This document shows, piece by piece, positions 40,537 to 50,131 of a stretch of DNA of 64,000 bases. Position 1 is the first letter of the stretch; every line of letters starts with the position of its first letter. The stretch spans positions 490,501 through 554,500 of the forward strand of contig NZ_BQYI01000001.1 of NCBI RefSeq assembly GCF_027923405.1. The letters are read 5' to 3'. This stretch comes from Paenibacillus sp. YYML68 (GTDB taxonomy: Bacteria > Bacillota > Bacilli > Paenibacillales > NBRC-103111). The position numbers and the translations under genes were made by a program. The notes under the pieces were generated by a model, which was not told where the DNA came from, searched no databases, and saw only the letters and a program-made list of their open reading frames with translations.

Positions 40537-42864
40537 ATGCAGCAAAAGCAAGTGAACATCTTGATCGTTGACGATCGGCCGGAAAATAGATTGGCGATGA
40601 GCTCGATTCTGCAATCCGACGAATATGCGGTGCTGGAGGCAGATTGCGGTGAGGAAGCGCTGCGGAAGGTGCTTCAGGACGATTTTGCACTGATTTTAAT
40701 GGATGTTCAGATGCCGGGTATGAACGGATTCGAGACCGTCGAGCTGATCAAGTCGCGGGAGCGGTCTAAGCATATTCCGGTCATTTTTGTAACCGCGCTT
40801 AGTCATGTGCAGGAGCATATCGAGCGGGGCTATGAGGTCGGCGGCATCGATTTCATCTACAAGCCGTTCAATCCGAATGTGCTGAAGCTGAAGGTGGAGC
40901 AGTTCGTGAGCATGCATAAGGACCGCGAGGAGCTGAAGCTACGCAAGGAGCTCATCAGTGTGCGCACGAGAGAGCTGGAGGCTGCGCAGGCGCGTCAGGT
41001 GGCGATGACCGAGGAGCTGCGGCGGGCTGAGGCGATGGCGCGGGCGATTGGGGATACGTCGATCGATACGTTTTTTACCGTGTCAGATGAAGGGATCATC
41101 ATAGCTGCGAATCCGATATCCGAGCATATGTTCGGATACGCTCGGCATACGATGCTGGGGAAGCCGCTGCGGGAGCTTCTACAGGGCATCGATGGTGTAC
41201 TGACGGGTGGACAGCCGATGTCAGGTGATGAGATGGCCATTCAGGGCTTATGCATGGAGGCTGCGGGTCTGCGTCAAGACGGCACCACGTTTCCGGCGGA
41301 AATTCAGGTCGGCAGCGTGCAGCTGTACGAGCAGCCGATCTATATATGCGCTGTTCGCGATATTACGGAGCGGAAGCTGCATTACAGCATCCTGGAGCAG
41401 GAAGTGGTGAAGCGCACCCAGGAGCTCACGCGTATGAACCAGCATCTTCAGCTGGAGGTGCGGGAGCGTCGCCGCGTCAGTGAGCAGCTGGAGGCGTCCT
41501 ACAATCTGATTAACAGCATTCTTGAGAGCATCACCGATTCGTTCTACGCGCTCGACAATGACTGGCGTATTACGTACTTGAATCAGTCGGCAGAGCAGCA
41601 GATTAACGTCACACGGGCGCAGGCGCTCGGCCGATCGTTATGGGATTTCGTTCCGATCGAAAGATCGAGAAGCTACGAGTATTTCGTACGGGCGAAGCAG
41701 ACGAATCAGCCGGTGCACGAGGAGTTCTATTCGGTGATCGCGAAGTGCTGGCTTGAGATTCGTGCGTTTCCTTCCGAGCAAGGCTTAAGCGTATACGTAC
41801 AGGATACGACGGAGCGGCGTCACATGATTCAGGAGGCCAAGGACTCGCATGAGCGCTTCTACAAAATTTTTCAGGCGAGCCCGAGCTTGATGGCGATCTG
41901 CTCGCTCTATGACGAGGCGTGTCTGGATGTGAATGAGAGCTGGCAGAAGCATACGGGCTATACATACGCGGAGATGCTCGCCGGACTCGGCAGCCTTCAT
42001 ATGATGATGGAAGCCAGTGATACGGGTGACCTGCTGCCGCTGGAGCCTGTGTACGGACTGACGGATGTGAAGGTGCAATTCCGTGCCAAGTCGGGCGAGC
42101 TGCGAACGGGTCTGCTCTCGACGGAAATGATCGAGACGCCGGAGGAGCCGTGCCTCTTGGTCGTCATCACGGATATTACCGACCGCACGATGCTGGAGCA
42201 CGAGCTTGCAAGGCTGGAACGACTGCACATGATCGGAGAGATGGCGGCGGGCATTGCCCACGAAATTCGCAATCCGATGACGACGGTGCGTGGGTTTTTG
42301 CAGCTGATGCGCTCGAACCAGAGCATGCTCTCGACCGAGGTGATCGATATTATGGTCGAAGAGCTGAATCGGGCGAACGGGATTATATCGGAGTTTTTGG
42401 CGCTGGCCAAGAACAAGACGACGGATCGGCAGCGCAACTGCCTGAACGAGGTCATTCGCGCGATCGTGCCGCTGCTGGAGGCGGAGGCTACGCTGGCGGG
42501 GAAGCAGCTGGACGTTCGGCTCGGCAAGTGTGCCAAGCTGGATCTGGACGCGAAGGAAATTCGTCAGATGGTGCTTAATCTCGCCTTGAACGGACTGGAG
42601 GCGATGGAGGCTGGAGGCCGGCTGACGCTGGCTACGTATCTGGAGGGCAGCGAGGTCGTGCTGCAGGTTGCGGACCAGGGACCGGGTATTGAGCCCGACG
42701 TGCTGCAGAAGCTGGGCACCCCGTTCTTCACAACGAAGGACAAGGGCACCGGACTTGGACTTGCCGTATGCTTCAGCATTGCCGAGCGCCATCAGGCGAA
42801 GCTCTCCTGGCAGACGGGCAACGGAGGCACAACGTTCCTCGTCCGGTTCGCGGTGCCGGAGTAA
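40537..42864 (+). CDS. Response regulator-PAS-histidine kinase hybrid
   Basis: A 775-residue cytoplasmic protein. An N-terminal receiver (LIVDDRPENRLAM, phospho-Asp in LILMDVQMPGMNGF near 55, YKPFNP) is followed by a coiled coil, three PAS-like domains, a HisKA box (GEMAAGIAHEIRNPMTTVRG, His near 574) and a catalytic domain with N, G1 and G2 boxes. A receiver at the front of a kinase is the layout of complex kinases linked to sporulation or multicellular control. The start at 40537 has GGGAG upstream and no membrane segment precedes it. The frame from 40402 runs through the spo0M terminator, so an earlier start is unlikely. Confidence 0.9.
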   Translation: MQQKQVNILIVDDRPENRLAMSSILQSDEYAVLEADCGEEALRKVLQDDFALILMDVQMPGMNGFETVELIKSRERSKHIPVIFVTALSHVQEHIERGYEVGGIDFIYKPFNPNVLKLKVEQFVSMHKDREELKLRKELISVRTRELEAAQARQVAMTEELRRAEAMARAIGDTSIDTFFTVSDEGIIIAANPISEHMFGYARHTMLGKPLRELLQGIDGVLTGGQPMSGDEMAIQGLCMEAAGLRQDGTTFPAEIQVGSVQLYEQPIYICAVRDITERKLHYSILEQEVVKRTQELTRMNQHLQLEVRERRRVSEQLEASYNLINSILESITDSFYALDNDWRITYLNQSAEQQINVTRAQALGRSLWDFVPIERSRSYEYFVRAKQTNQPVHEEFYSVIAKCWLEIRAFPSEQGLSVYVQDTTERRHMIQEAKDSHERFYKIFQASPSLMAICSLYDEACLDVNESWQKHTGYTYAEMLAGLGSLHMMMEASDTGDLLPLEPVYGLTDVKVQFRAKSGELRTGLLSTEMIETPEEPCLLVVITDITDRTMLEHELARLERLHMIGEMAAGIAHEIRNPMTTVRGFLQLMRSNQSMLSTEVIDIMVEELNRANGIISEFLALAKNKTTDRQRNCLNEVIRAIVPLLEAEATLAGKQLDVRLGKCAKLDLDAKEIRQMVLNLALNGLEAMEAGGRLTLATYLEGSEVVLQVADQGPGIEPDVLQKLGTPFFTTKDKGTGLGLAVCFSIAERHQAKLSWQTGNGGTTFLVRFAVPE

Positions 42865-42984
42865 CGGCTGCTAGCGGGGGGCATGTAGCCCAGAGAGCTG
42901 CTACAGCTGCGTCCGCCGCAGTCGGACTAGAGACTTATCTTCCTTATCGGGTATAATGAAGCAGCATAAGCTTACCATTCCATG

Positions 42985-43010
42985 CTCGGGCATTACGCCC
43001 GAGTTTATTT
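42985..43010 (+). terminator. Terminator after the hybrid kinase gene
   Basis: CTCGGGC-attac-GCCCGAG followed by a T-rich run. Confidence 0.85.
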
Positions 43011-43051
43011 TGTAATGACAACATCATCTAACGGGTATAGGGGCATGTGAT

Positions 43052-44272
43052 ATGAAGCAGGAGCAAGAGGTAGGGCCATTAATCGACAGGCTGATCGAGG
43101 CGGAGGCGCTCATTCAAGCGACGCTCAGTCAGCCGAGGCGCAGCGAGCCGGACGGCTGCACGAAGGTGACGATCAAGCCGATCGTGCTGAAGGGTGAGCG
43201 CATGTACCAGTTCAGCTCCTACTGCGGGCCGAAGGTGCTGCACGACAATCGGACGCCAGCTGACACGGCCGCGCAGCTGAAGGAGACGCTCGCGGATACG
43301 TACCGGCAAGGGCTGCTGCAGGCGGCCGAGGCTGACTACCAGGTGCTGGTCAGCAAGAAGGGGAAGGCGGCCGTGCTGCGCAAGCCGCCGACGAAGAAGG
43401 CCGAGGCTGCTGCGCCAGCGGCACATAACCGTACCAAGAACTACGTGCTCGAGGAGGGCACACCGGTACCGTTCCTCATCGAGCTCGGCATTATGAACGA
43501 GCAGGGGAAGGTGCTGGCGAAGAAGTACGACAAGTTCCGGCAAATTAACCGATTCCTGGAGATGATCGCCGATGTATTGCCGTACTTGCCTCAAGGCCGA
43601 ACGCTCAATCTGATCGACTTCGGCTGCGGCAAGTCGTATCTGACGTTCGCTCTATACCACTATTTGTCGGTGATGAAGGGGCTGGATCTGCGTATCGTTG
43701 GTCTTGACCTGAAGGCGGACGTTATCGAGTTCTGCAGCGGTCTTGCGGAGCGTCTGGGCTACGACCGTCTCCGCTTCCTCGTCGGCGATATCGCCCAGTA
43801 CGAGGAGCTGCAGCAGGTCGACATGGTCGTCACGCTCCATGCGTGCGATACGGCGACCGATGCGGCGCTCGAGAAGGCGGTGCGCTGGGGAGCCTCCGTC
43901 ATTCTGTCGGTGCCGTGCTGCCAGCATGAGCTGTTCCGTCAAGTGAAGAGCGACGTCCTCAGTCCGCTGCTGGAGCACGGCATTCTGAAGGAGCGGTTCG
44001 CCGCTCTCGCGACCGATGCGCTTCGTGCGAAGCTGCTGGAGCTGTCCGGCTACAAGACGCAGCTGCTGGAGTTCATTGATCTTGAGCATACGCCCAAGAA
44101 CCTACTAATCCGCGCGGTGCGCTCAGGCAAGGCATCAACGGATGCCGAGAAGGCTAGGCTTGCCGAGCAGTATACGGCGTTCCGCGACTTCCTGTCGGCA
44201 CAGCCGTATCTGGAGCGGGCGCTCGGTCAAGAGCCGGCGGTCTTGCCGCCGCTTGATTCGAACTATCGTTAA
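43052..44272 (+). CDS. Class I SAM-dependent methyltransferase (Methyltransf_32 type)
   Basis: A 406-residue protein. Residues 1-110 form a distinct N-terminal domain; the Rossmann part starts near 185 with LIDFGCGKSYLTFALYHYL (motif I), then RIVGLDLKADVI (acidic loop for the ribose) and MVVTLHACDTATDAAL, followed by SVPCCQHEL. This pattern is shared with a conserved group of methyltransferases including the eukaryotic RRNAD1-like proteins; an RNA target is plausible but not shown. It stands alone on the strand. Confidence 0.85.
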   Translation: MKQEQEVGPLIDRLIEAEALIQATLSQPRRSEPDGCTKVTIKPIVLKGERMYQFSSYCGPKVLHDNRTPADTAAQLKETLADTYRQGLLQAAEADYQVLVSKKGKAAVLRKPPTKKAEAAAPAAHNRTKNYVLEEGTPVPFLIELGIMNEQGKVLAKKYDKFRQINRFLEMIADVLPYLPQGRTLNLIDFGCGKSYLTFALYHYLSVMKGLDLRIVGLDLKADVIEFCSGLAERLGYDRLRFLVGDIAQYEELQQVDMVVTLHACDTATDAALEKAVRWGASVILSVPCCQHELFRQVKSDVLSPLLEHGILKERFAALATDALRAKLLELSGYKTQLLEFIDLEHTPKNLLIRAVRSGKASTDAEKARLAEQYTAFRDFLSAQPYLERALGQEPAVLPPLDSNYR

Positions 44273-44334
44273 CCAGGCTCGCAAGCTTGCAGGCTGGAAT
44301 ACAGGTAAGTGTGCATAGGAAGAGGTGACGGACG

Positions 44335-45252
44335 GTGGGCTACGTGCTGCTGCTGCTCGCGACGCTGTCGTGGAGCTTTGTTGGGATATTGGTCAAGATG
44401 GCATCCGTCATGCTCGACAGCACGACGATTACGTTTCTGCGCTTTGCGCTTGGTGTAGTGTTCCTCGGGGGCTTCCTGCTTCTGTTCAAGAAGCAGAGCT
44501 CCGCGCTGAAGCCGCGCTTTGCGATGAAGTGGATCTGGATCGGGGCGGCGGGGAAGTGCTGTAACTATTTTTTCGAAAATATAGCGTTATCGATCGGGTA
44601 TTCTTACGGCAACATTCTCGTCGGTCCGATCCAGACGGTCATTCTGCTTGCGATCTCGGCGATCTGGCTGAAGGACCGGATGACGGGCCGCTCATGGGTC
44701 GCGGCATTGCTCTGCATCTTGGGCGTGCTGCTGATCAGCTGGAACGGGCTGCCGCTTGATGTGCTGCTGCAGGGCGAAGCATGGCTGACGCTGCTCTATG
44801 TGATCTCAGGCATCGGAACCGCGTTTCACGTGCTGGGACAGCGCATGCTGATCAAGGAGCTGGAGGCTGGCGCGATGAACTATTCGATGTTCGTCTGGTG
44901 CTCGGTGCTGATGGCGCTGCCGGTGCCGTTCCAGTTCTCGTGGAGCGGTGAGGTGAGCGTATCCTCAATCGTCGCGATCGTGCTGCTCGGGCTCATTACG
45001 GGCCTCAGCTTCTACTGGTTTGCGACAGCGCTGCGGCTCGTGTCGTTCCCGGTGGCCATCATCGTCAGTAACTGTGGTGTGCTGTTCACGATACTGTGGG
45101 GCTATCTGTTCTTCCGCGACCCGATTACGGTGTACATTATCGCGGGAGCGGCTATGTTCATGGCAGGTCTGGTCCTCTTGAACCTGCCTGGGCGCTCTGT
45201 GCGCGTGTCGACTGCGGCAGGGACTGGCAAGGGACGTACGGAGGCAGGCTGA
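44335..45252 (+). CDS. EamA/DMT-family transporter
   Basis: A 305-residue, ten-helix transporter made of two EamA repeats (about 5-135 and 150-285); the first ends near DRMTGRSWVAALLCILGVLL and the second near YIIAGAAMFMAGLVLL. Members export amino acids or other metabolites. Start is GTG with GAGGTGA upstream. The next gene begins 8 bp after its stop. Confidence 0.88.
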   Translation: MGYVLLLLATLSWSFVGILVKMASVMLDSTTITFLRFALGVVFLGGFLLLFKKQSSALKPRFAMKWIWIGAAGKCCNYFFENIALSIGYSYGNILVGPIQTVILLAISAIWLKDRMTGRSWVAALLCILGVLLISWNGLPLDVLLQGEAWLTLLYVISGIGTAFHVLGQRMLIKELEAGAMNYSMFVWCSVLMALPVPFQFSWSGEVSVSSIVAIVLLGLITGLSFYWFATALRLVSFPVAIIVSNCGVLFTILWGYLFFRDPITVYIIAGAAMFMAGLVLLNLPGRSVRVSTAAGTGKGRTEAG

Positions 45253-45260
45253 AGAAGGGG

Positions 45261-45833
45261 GTGTGCGGCGGCTTGAACAAGGGGTCAGATGAAAGCGTAT
45301 ATGGAGCCAGACGGTTGACGGGGCTCGCCCCGATCGTGAACGGGCAGTCCCGCATTCTGCTGCTCGGCTCTATGCCGGGAGCGGCCTCGCTCGCGGCTGG
45401 ACAATATTATGGCCATCCGCGCAATCACTTCTGGCCGCTGCTGTACCAGCTGCTCGACGGCGGTGAGCCTGCGGCGGATTACGACTCCCGCCTCGCCTTC
45501 GCCTTATCCCGCGGTGTGGCGCTGTGGGACGTGCTGGGCGCCTGTGAGCGGGAAGGGAGCCTCGATGCGGCCATTCGCAAGCCCGAGGCGAACGACATGG
45601 CGACGCTGTACCGTCAGTATCCAGCGCTCCAATATGTTTTCTTCAACGGCAGCGCGGCCGCTGACCTATACAGACGGTACGTTCGTGCGAGCTTGCCTGA
45701 GGGCGTCGTTCCGCGCGAGCTGCACACGCTGCCCTCCTCGAGTCCGGCGAGGGCGATGAGTCTGCCAGCGAAGCTCGCGGCATGGCAGCCGGTGCGGGAC
45801 GCTTGGCTTGCGACGAGAGATGGGCTGTGCTGA
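45261..45833 (+). CDS. DNA-deoxyinosine glycosylase (UDG superfamily)
   Basis: About 190 residues. The UDG-superfamily start LLLGSMPGAASLAAGQYYGHPRNHFWP and the GVALWDVLGACEREGSLD motif match the HDG/family 6 group that removes deaminated bases, and the final LHTLPSSSPARAM motif is the C-terminal active-site loop. It acts in DNA repair. The GTG at 45261 and a TTG at 45273 are both possible starts; AGAAGGGGG lies before them. It is coupled to the EamA gene. Confidence 0.85.
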   Translation: MCGGLNKGSDESVYGARRLTGLAPIVNGQSRILLLGSMPGAASLAAGQYYGHPRNHFWPLLYQLLDGGEPAADYDSRLAFALSRGVALWDVLGACEREGSLDAAIRKPEANDMATLYRQYPALQYVFFNGSAAADLYRRYVRASLPEGVVPRELHTLPSSSPARAMSLPAKLAAWQPVRDAWLATRDGLC

Positions 45834-45843
45834 TCTTATTGTA

Positions 45844-45878
45844 GGCAGTGGGCAGTGGGCAGTAGGCAGTAGGCAGTA
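45844..45878. repeat. Five tandem copies of a 7-bp repeat
   Basis: GGCAGTG (twice) then GGCAGTA (three times) lie just after the glycosylase stop codon. A seven-base unit outside genes can vary in number between strains. Confidence 0.85.
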
Positions 45879-45994
45879 TGGCGCAGAGCAAGCCGAATAG
45901 CCGCGAAGGACGACGCTCGGGGGAGCTCGCTTCGCGGCTTTGGTGTACAGCGGTCTTGCGGTCTTGTGGTCAGTCTGGTCTCTGGTGCGGATCT

Positions 45995-46150
45995 TTATTT
46001 CTGTTCTTTATGCTTTTGCGTAGCGCCGACAAGATTTTTCGTCGTCTTCGCACCTTCGAGGTTGTCGTTGACGAATTCCATATCTTGATTCTCGGCCTTC
46101 ATCGATGCCGTGCCTTCATAATTGCCTTTATGCTTCGTATTCTCAGACAT
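45995..46150 (-). CDS. 51-residue hydrophilic micro-protein
   Basis: A short frame from ATG 46150 with AAAGGAGG about 9 bases upstream. The product is polar and Asn/Lys/Glu-rich (SENTKHKGNYEGTASMKAEN, then LEGAKTTKNLVGATQKHKEQ). The strong ribosome binding site and balanced codons argue for a real gene. The composition resembles small sporulation or stress proteins, but I recognise no family. Confidence 0.6.
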   Translation of the reverse strand: MSENTKHKGNYEGTASMKAENQDMEFVNDNLEGAKTTKNLVGATQKHKEQK

Positions 46151-46300
46151 GTGCGTTTTGCCTCCTTTCGGTCGCTGAGTCGCTTGTTAGGGTAACCCTG
46201 TACTAACGTGCTCAGACCGAGGTGGGAATATGCAACGACCCGAATGACGCCGACCGTGCGCGGCATACTATCGAGTAAATGAGCAGAGGAGTGGAGCGAT

Positions 46301-46840
46301 ATGCCCCGTCAACAAATCAAGGTGCCCTTCGGCTACGAGGCGCCGCGTGAGCGTACAGGAGCTCGCGGAACGCTGTGGGTGTACGACAGCTTCGACCATT
46401 GGAGCGAGCAGCAGCTGCTGCCGCTGCTTCGTCTTGCCGAGGAGCGGGAGCTTGCCAAGGCGGTGTTCTACCCGCTCCATGACGAGACGCTGCGGCGCAT
46501 GGAGAAGGAGCCTGCAGACGAGCCTTATTATGCGAGGGTGAAGAACCTGGAGTCACTACTTGAGGAAGCAGAGACCGAGCTCGATTGGACGGTGGATGAG
46601 TTCGAGGGGAAGCGCAAGAAGTATACGCCGGCCGATACGGCGTTCCGCTTTTTAGAAGAGAAGTACAAGGCGCCCTTCTTTCTCTATACGACCGAGCGGA
46701 TGGCCAATAAGCTGGCCGGCTATGACGGCTTCGAGGCTTGGTTGAAGAAGATCCGCCTGTACATCGTGCGTGAGGTCGGAGCCGTGCCTCATCCGGTATT
46801 GCAAGCCCATGAGAATCGGTGGGAATGGGTGCAACAATAG
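46301..46840 (+). CDS. Hypothetical 179-residue protein
   Basis: A soluble protein of mixed fold (LWVYDSFDHWSEQQLLPLLR, then FRFLEEKYKAPFFLYTTERM and YIVREVGAVPHPVLQAHENR). GGAG lies upstream of the ATG. No catalytic motif or membrane segment is visible. A strong bidirectional terminator follows and the gene is convergent with the micro-protein gene at 46899. Confidence 0.75.
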   Translation: MPRQQIKVPFGYEAPRERTGARGTLWVYDSFDHWSEQQLLPLLRLAEERELAKAVFYPLHDETLRRMEKEPADEPYYARVKNLESLLEEAETELDWTVDEFEGKRKKYTPADTAFRFLEEKYKAPFFLYTTERMANKLAGYDGFEAWLKKIRLYIVREVGAVPHPVLQAHENRWEWVQQ

Positions 46841-46895
46841 AAAGGCCAGCTCTGATGCCCGCCAAGCTTGAAGCGGACATCAGGTGCTGGCCTTT
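46841..46895. terminator. Bidirectional terminator between convergent genes
   Basis: AAAGGCCAGC pairs with GCTGGCCTTT and TGATG pairs with CATCA inside. It sits between the stop codons of the 179-residue gene (plus) and the 51-residue gene (minus). Confidence 0.8.
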
Positions 46896-46898
46896 CAT

Positions 46899-47054
46899 TC
46901 ATTGTAAGCCGTCTTCGGCTTGGGTATACGCAATGAGTGTAATCTCATCACCGGTCAATTGCGCAAGCTTCGATTCGGCCTCTTGGATGATGCGCAGCGC
47001 TTCGTTCGTTTGCGTGAGCGGCGCAATTTCGTATTGATTCGTTTCGATCTTCAT
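46899..47054 (-). CDS. 51-residue micro-protein
   Basis: From ATG 47054, with AAGGGAG 6 bases upstream. The product (MKIETNQYEIAPLTQTNEAL, then AESKLAQLTGDEITLIAYTQ) looks like a folded alpha/beta domain rather than random sequence. It ends just before a shared terminator. Family unknown. Confidence 0.6.
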   Translation of the reverse strand: MKIETNQYEIAPLTQTNEALRIIQEAESKLAQLTGDEITLIAYTQAEDGLQ

Positions 47055-47082
47055 CGACAGCTCCCTTTCTTCGCTATATGTT

Positions 47083-47109
47083 CTTGGTGCTCTTGGTCCT
47101 CTTGGTGCT
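47083..47109. repeat. Three tandem copies of a 9-bp repeat
   Basis: CTTGGTGCT, CTTGGTCCT, CTTGGTGCT upstream of the micro-protein gene on its promoter side. Possible variable-number repeat. Confidence 0.7.
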
Positions 47110-47197
47110 CCGACTGGGGGATGTTGCTTAGTTTAGGATAGCCTGACGATGAAGGGTCCATACGTGCAGCACCCGTTCAGGCGTGACAGGTACACTC

Positions 47198-49369
47198 TTA
47201 GTCATCGTCCTTCTCTCGCTCGCTCCGTTCGTGAGCACGCTCTTTCTTCTCCTTCTTCTCTCGCTTTTCGCTCTTTTCTTCCTTCTCTTCCTTCTCCCTC
47301 GCCTTCTCCTCCTCCCGCTGCAGTCGGGCCTTCTCCTCTGCTTGCTGCTGCTGCAGCAAGCGTAGAAGCTCGGGTGGAACGGGGAAGTCGCGGACAGGCG
47401 TTCCCTCCAGTGCGCGTGACATTAGCTCACGGAACAGGACGGCAGGCAGGGAGCCGCCTGAGGTCGTCAAGTAATGCTGACTGTCGGTGCGATCGTAGCC
47501 GACCCAGATTGCGGCTGTGAGCTCTGGCGTATAGCCGACGAACCAGGCGTCCTTGGCGCCATTCGCTCCAATGGAGGCAAGCTCTGCCGTATCCGGCAGC
47601 TGGGTGGTGCCCGTCTTGCCGGCTACGGGTCGGTTCGGCAGCGACGCCGATTGGCCAGTGCCGGAGGCAACCGCCTCGCGCAGCAGACTCGTCAGCATGA
47701 ACGCATGTCGGGGCTCTGTCACGGCTCGAGCCTGCGGCTTCGCCTCGGCGAGCAGCTGACCGTCCATCGTCGTGATTCGCTCAATCGCATGCGCGTCGTG
47801 CATCGTGCCGAGATTGGCAAGAGCGCTGTACGCCTGTGCCATCTGCAGCGGAGACACGCCCTCGGACAAGCCGCCGAGGGCGAGGCCAAGCTGACGGTCG
47901 GCCGCAGGCAGCTGCATCCCGGCTCGAGCCGCGAAGTCGAGGCCCTTATCGATGCCGAGCTCGTTCAGCAGCCATACGGCCGGGATGTTCCACGAGCGCG
48001 TCACCGCCTCGGTCAAGGACACTTCGCCGCGGGTGCGACCGTCCCAGTCACGCGGTCGATAGCCGCCGATGTTAAGCTCACCGTCGTACAGCCGAGATTG
48101 CGGCCCGTACCCTTGCTCGAGCGCCGGTCCGTATACGGCGATCGGCTTGAAGGCGGAGCCGGGCTGGCGCTTCAGCTCGGTTGCGCGGTTGAAGCCGCGG
48201 TACACCGGCTTGCCGCGCCCGCCGACGATGGCACGAAGCTTGCCGTTCGCCGGGTCCATCACGACGACGCCGGCCTGCACGAGCTGCCCGTCGGGGCTAG
48301 GCGGTGGGAATAGGCTCGCGTTCGCCAGAACAGCCTCTGCGGCCTGCTGCGCCTTCTGATCGATCGTCGTATGAATACGAAGACCCATCGTCAGCACCTG
48401 CTGCTCCGTGAAGCCATACAGCGCTTCGGCCTCATCCAGGACGTGATCGACGAAGGACGAATATTGTCCCTTCATCGGATCAGCAGGTGCAGGCTGCAAG
48501 CGCAGCGGCTCTGCCACGGCCGCGGTATAGGCGCTCTCCGTGAGGAGCTGCTGCTCGCGCATGAGCTGCAGCACGAGATTGCGTCGCTCCAGCGCAGCCT
48601 CCGGGTGCTGGACGGGCGAGTAGCGGGACGGCGCCTTCGGCAGACCGGCGAGCAGCGCTGCTTCTGTTAGCGACAGCTGCCCGGTTCGCTTGCCGAAATA
48701 ATGCAGGGCGGCGCTCTCAACTCCCCAGCGTCCCTCGCCGAAGTAGATCGAGTTCAAGTACAGCAGCAGAATGTCGTCCTTCGTGTAGCTGTAATGAATT
48801 TTCAGCGCATAGGCCAGCTCCATCAGCTTGCGTGTGACCGTCTTGTCGGCGTTCAAGAACATGTTCTTCGCCAGCTGCTGGGTAATGGTGCTCCCGCCCT
48901 CTTCGAAGGAGCCGGCCTGCACGTCGCGGTACAGGGCACGGGCCATCGCCCGCAGGTCGAAGCCGCGGTGCTCGTAGAAGCGGCGGTCCTCCACGGCGAT
49001 AACCGCTTGCTTCAGATGGATCGGAACGTCGGCCGGACCGACCGGCGTCACCTTCGAGGAAGCGAGCTTCGCGACCGTTCGTCCGTCTGCATCGAGCACC
49101 AGGCTCGGCTCGGGCAAGGGCTGCTCCAGCTTGCTGATGTCCAGTCCGCTCACCCAAGCTGCCCCGAGTCCGGCACAGACGATCACGATGAGGAGAGACG
49201 CTGCGGCTAGCCATATCCACGGCTTGACCTGCACGCGATTGCGGCCAACTGTGGTCTTCGGCCTTGCGCTCATGCCGCATTCGATCGATGAGCGGCTGCT
49301 TTCCGTTGCCGGTATAGAGTCGCGGCTTACGGCCGCTGCTTGTTCGCGATTCGGAGCCTTCTGGTTCAT
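47198..49369 (-). CDS. Class A penicillin-binding protein (PBP1A type)
   Basis: A 723-residue bifunctional peptidoglycan synthase. One membrane helix (about 50-73) anchors it; the glycosyltransferase domain has EDRRFYEHRGFD (near 126) and EGGSTITQQLAKN; the transpeptidase has SxxK in PGSAFKP (near 405), SWN in RSWNIP and KTGTT (near 586). The C-terminal 55 residues are almost only Glu, Lys and Arg with DDD at the end, an unusual charged tail that faces the cell wall. AAGGGGGAA lies before the ATG. Polymerises and cross-links glycan strands. Confidence 0.95.
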   Translation of the reverse strand: MNQKAPNREQAAAVSRDSIPATESSRSSIECGMSARPKTTVGRNRVQVKPWIWLAAASLLIVIVCAGLGAAWVSGLDISKLEQPLPEPSLVLDADGRTVAKLASSKVTPVGPADVPIHLKQAVIAVEDRRFYEHRGFDLRAMARALYRDVQAGSFEEGGSTITQQLAKNMFLNADKTVTRKLMELAYALKIHYSYTKDDILLLYLNSIYFGEGRWGVESAALHYFGKRTGQLSLTEAALLAGLPKAPSRYSPVQHPEAALERRNLVLQLMREQQLLTESAYTAAVAEPLRLQPAPADPMKGQYSSFVDHVLDEAEALYGFTEQQVLTMGLRIHTTIDQKAQQAAEAVLANASLFPPPSPDGQLVQAGVVVMDPANGKLRAIVGGRGKPVYRGFNRATELKRQPGSAFKPIAVYGPALEQGYGPQSRLYDGELNIGGYRPRDWDGRTRGEVSLTEAVTRSWNIPAVWLLNELGIDKGLDFAARAGMQLPAADRQLGLALGGLSEGVSPLQMAQAYSALANLGTMHDAHAIERITTMDGQLLAEAKPQARAVTEPRHAFMLTSLLREAVASGTGQSASLPNRPVAGKTGTTQLPDTAELASIGANGAKDAWFVGYTPELTAAIWVGYDRTDSQHYLTTSGGSLPAVLFRELMSRALEGTPVRDFPVPPELLRLLQQQQAEEKARLQREEEKAREKEEKEEKSEKREKKEKKERAHERSEREKDDD

Positions 49370-49456
49370 GTGAGTTCCCCCTTGTTCGTTGCTGCACGTT
49401 CCTTTATTAACGTATTCGCAGCGGAGAGCACCTTTTGGCTGGTAGATCGGCCCAAT

Positions 49457-49490
49457 AAAAAAGCTTCCTGCCTCAAATTCGGCAGGAAGC
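49457..49490 (-). terminator. Terminator of the 152-residue protein gene
   Basis: GCTTCCTGCC pairs perfectly with GGCAGGAAGC, followed on the minus strand by six T. Confidence 0.88.
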
Positions 49491-49514
49491 CTTCGCTTAT
49501 AGCTGATGATAGCA

Positions 49515-49973
49515 TTACTGCATCGGATCAGGGACGAGACCGTTCTTGACGAGCTGGGAGTTGGTCGGCATGCTCGACATCACTTTTCCAAGACGCTTCA
49601 GCTCTTCTTCATTGTTCGCCATATAGCCGTTCATACTCTCCAGCTCTGCCTCCGGACGAGCGCTGCGAGTATCGTTCTGTAAGTATTGCACCAGCTCGCG
49701 CATGATGTCGTCGACTGCGTCGCGTACTTCAGTCGGGATCGGCTCGATGCCGGTCAAGCGGGCTTCACTGAAGCGGATGCAGGTCTGCCCTTTCTCCTCG
49801 GTAGAGGTAGGCAGCATCAATACGTAGCTTTGTCGCGTTGCCGGGTCGCGGAATGTACAGCTATATACAACTCCAAGGCTGGTGGACGACTGGGTGAAGC
49901 CGAATGAGGCAAGTGTCCGGTGTACGAAAGCGAACGGCTTGATCAAGGACGGCATCGTTAGGCTGCGAAACAT
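49515..49973 (-). CDS. Hypothetical 152-residue protein
   Basis: A soluble protein with an N-terminal beta region ([20 protein letters not shown]) and a helical C terminus ([16 protein letters not shown]). No signal peptide or known motif. GAGGAG lies about 12 bases before the ATG. Conserved hypothetical in style; function unknown. A terminator follows. Confidence 0.75.
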   Translation of the reverse strand: MFRSLTMPSLIKPFAFVHRTLASFGFTQSSTSLGVVYSCTFRDPATRQSYVLMLPTSTEEKGQTCIRFSEARLTGIEPIPTEVRDAVDDIMRELVQYLQNDTRSARPEAELESMNGYMANNEEELKRLGKVMSSMPTNSQLVKNGLVPDPMQ

Positions 49974-50131
49974 CTGGCAACACTCCTCGTTCTAATACTT
50001 CGGCGTGCGGATTGTGTCACATTACTGGAAAGCACTGCCGAGTATGGACACATTACCCGTCTTGTCCAAGCTTGAAACGTGCAAAATATGGTATGATAGT
50101 CGTAACAGATGAAGAAGGCAGGTTCTATGAG

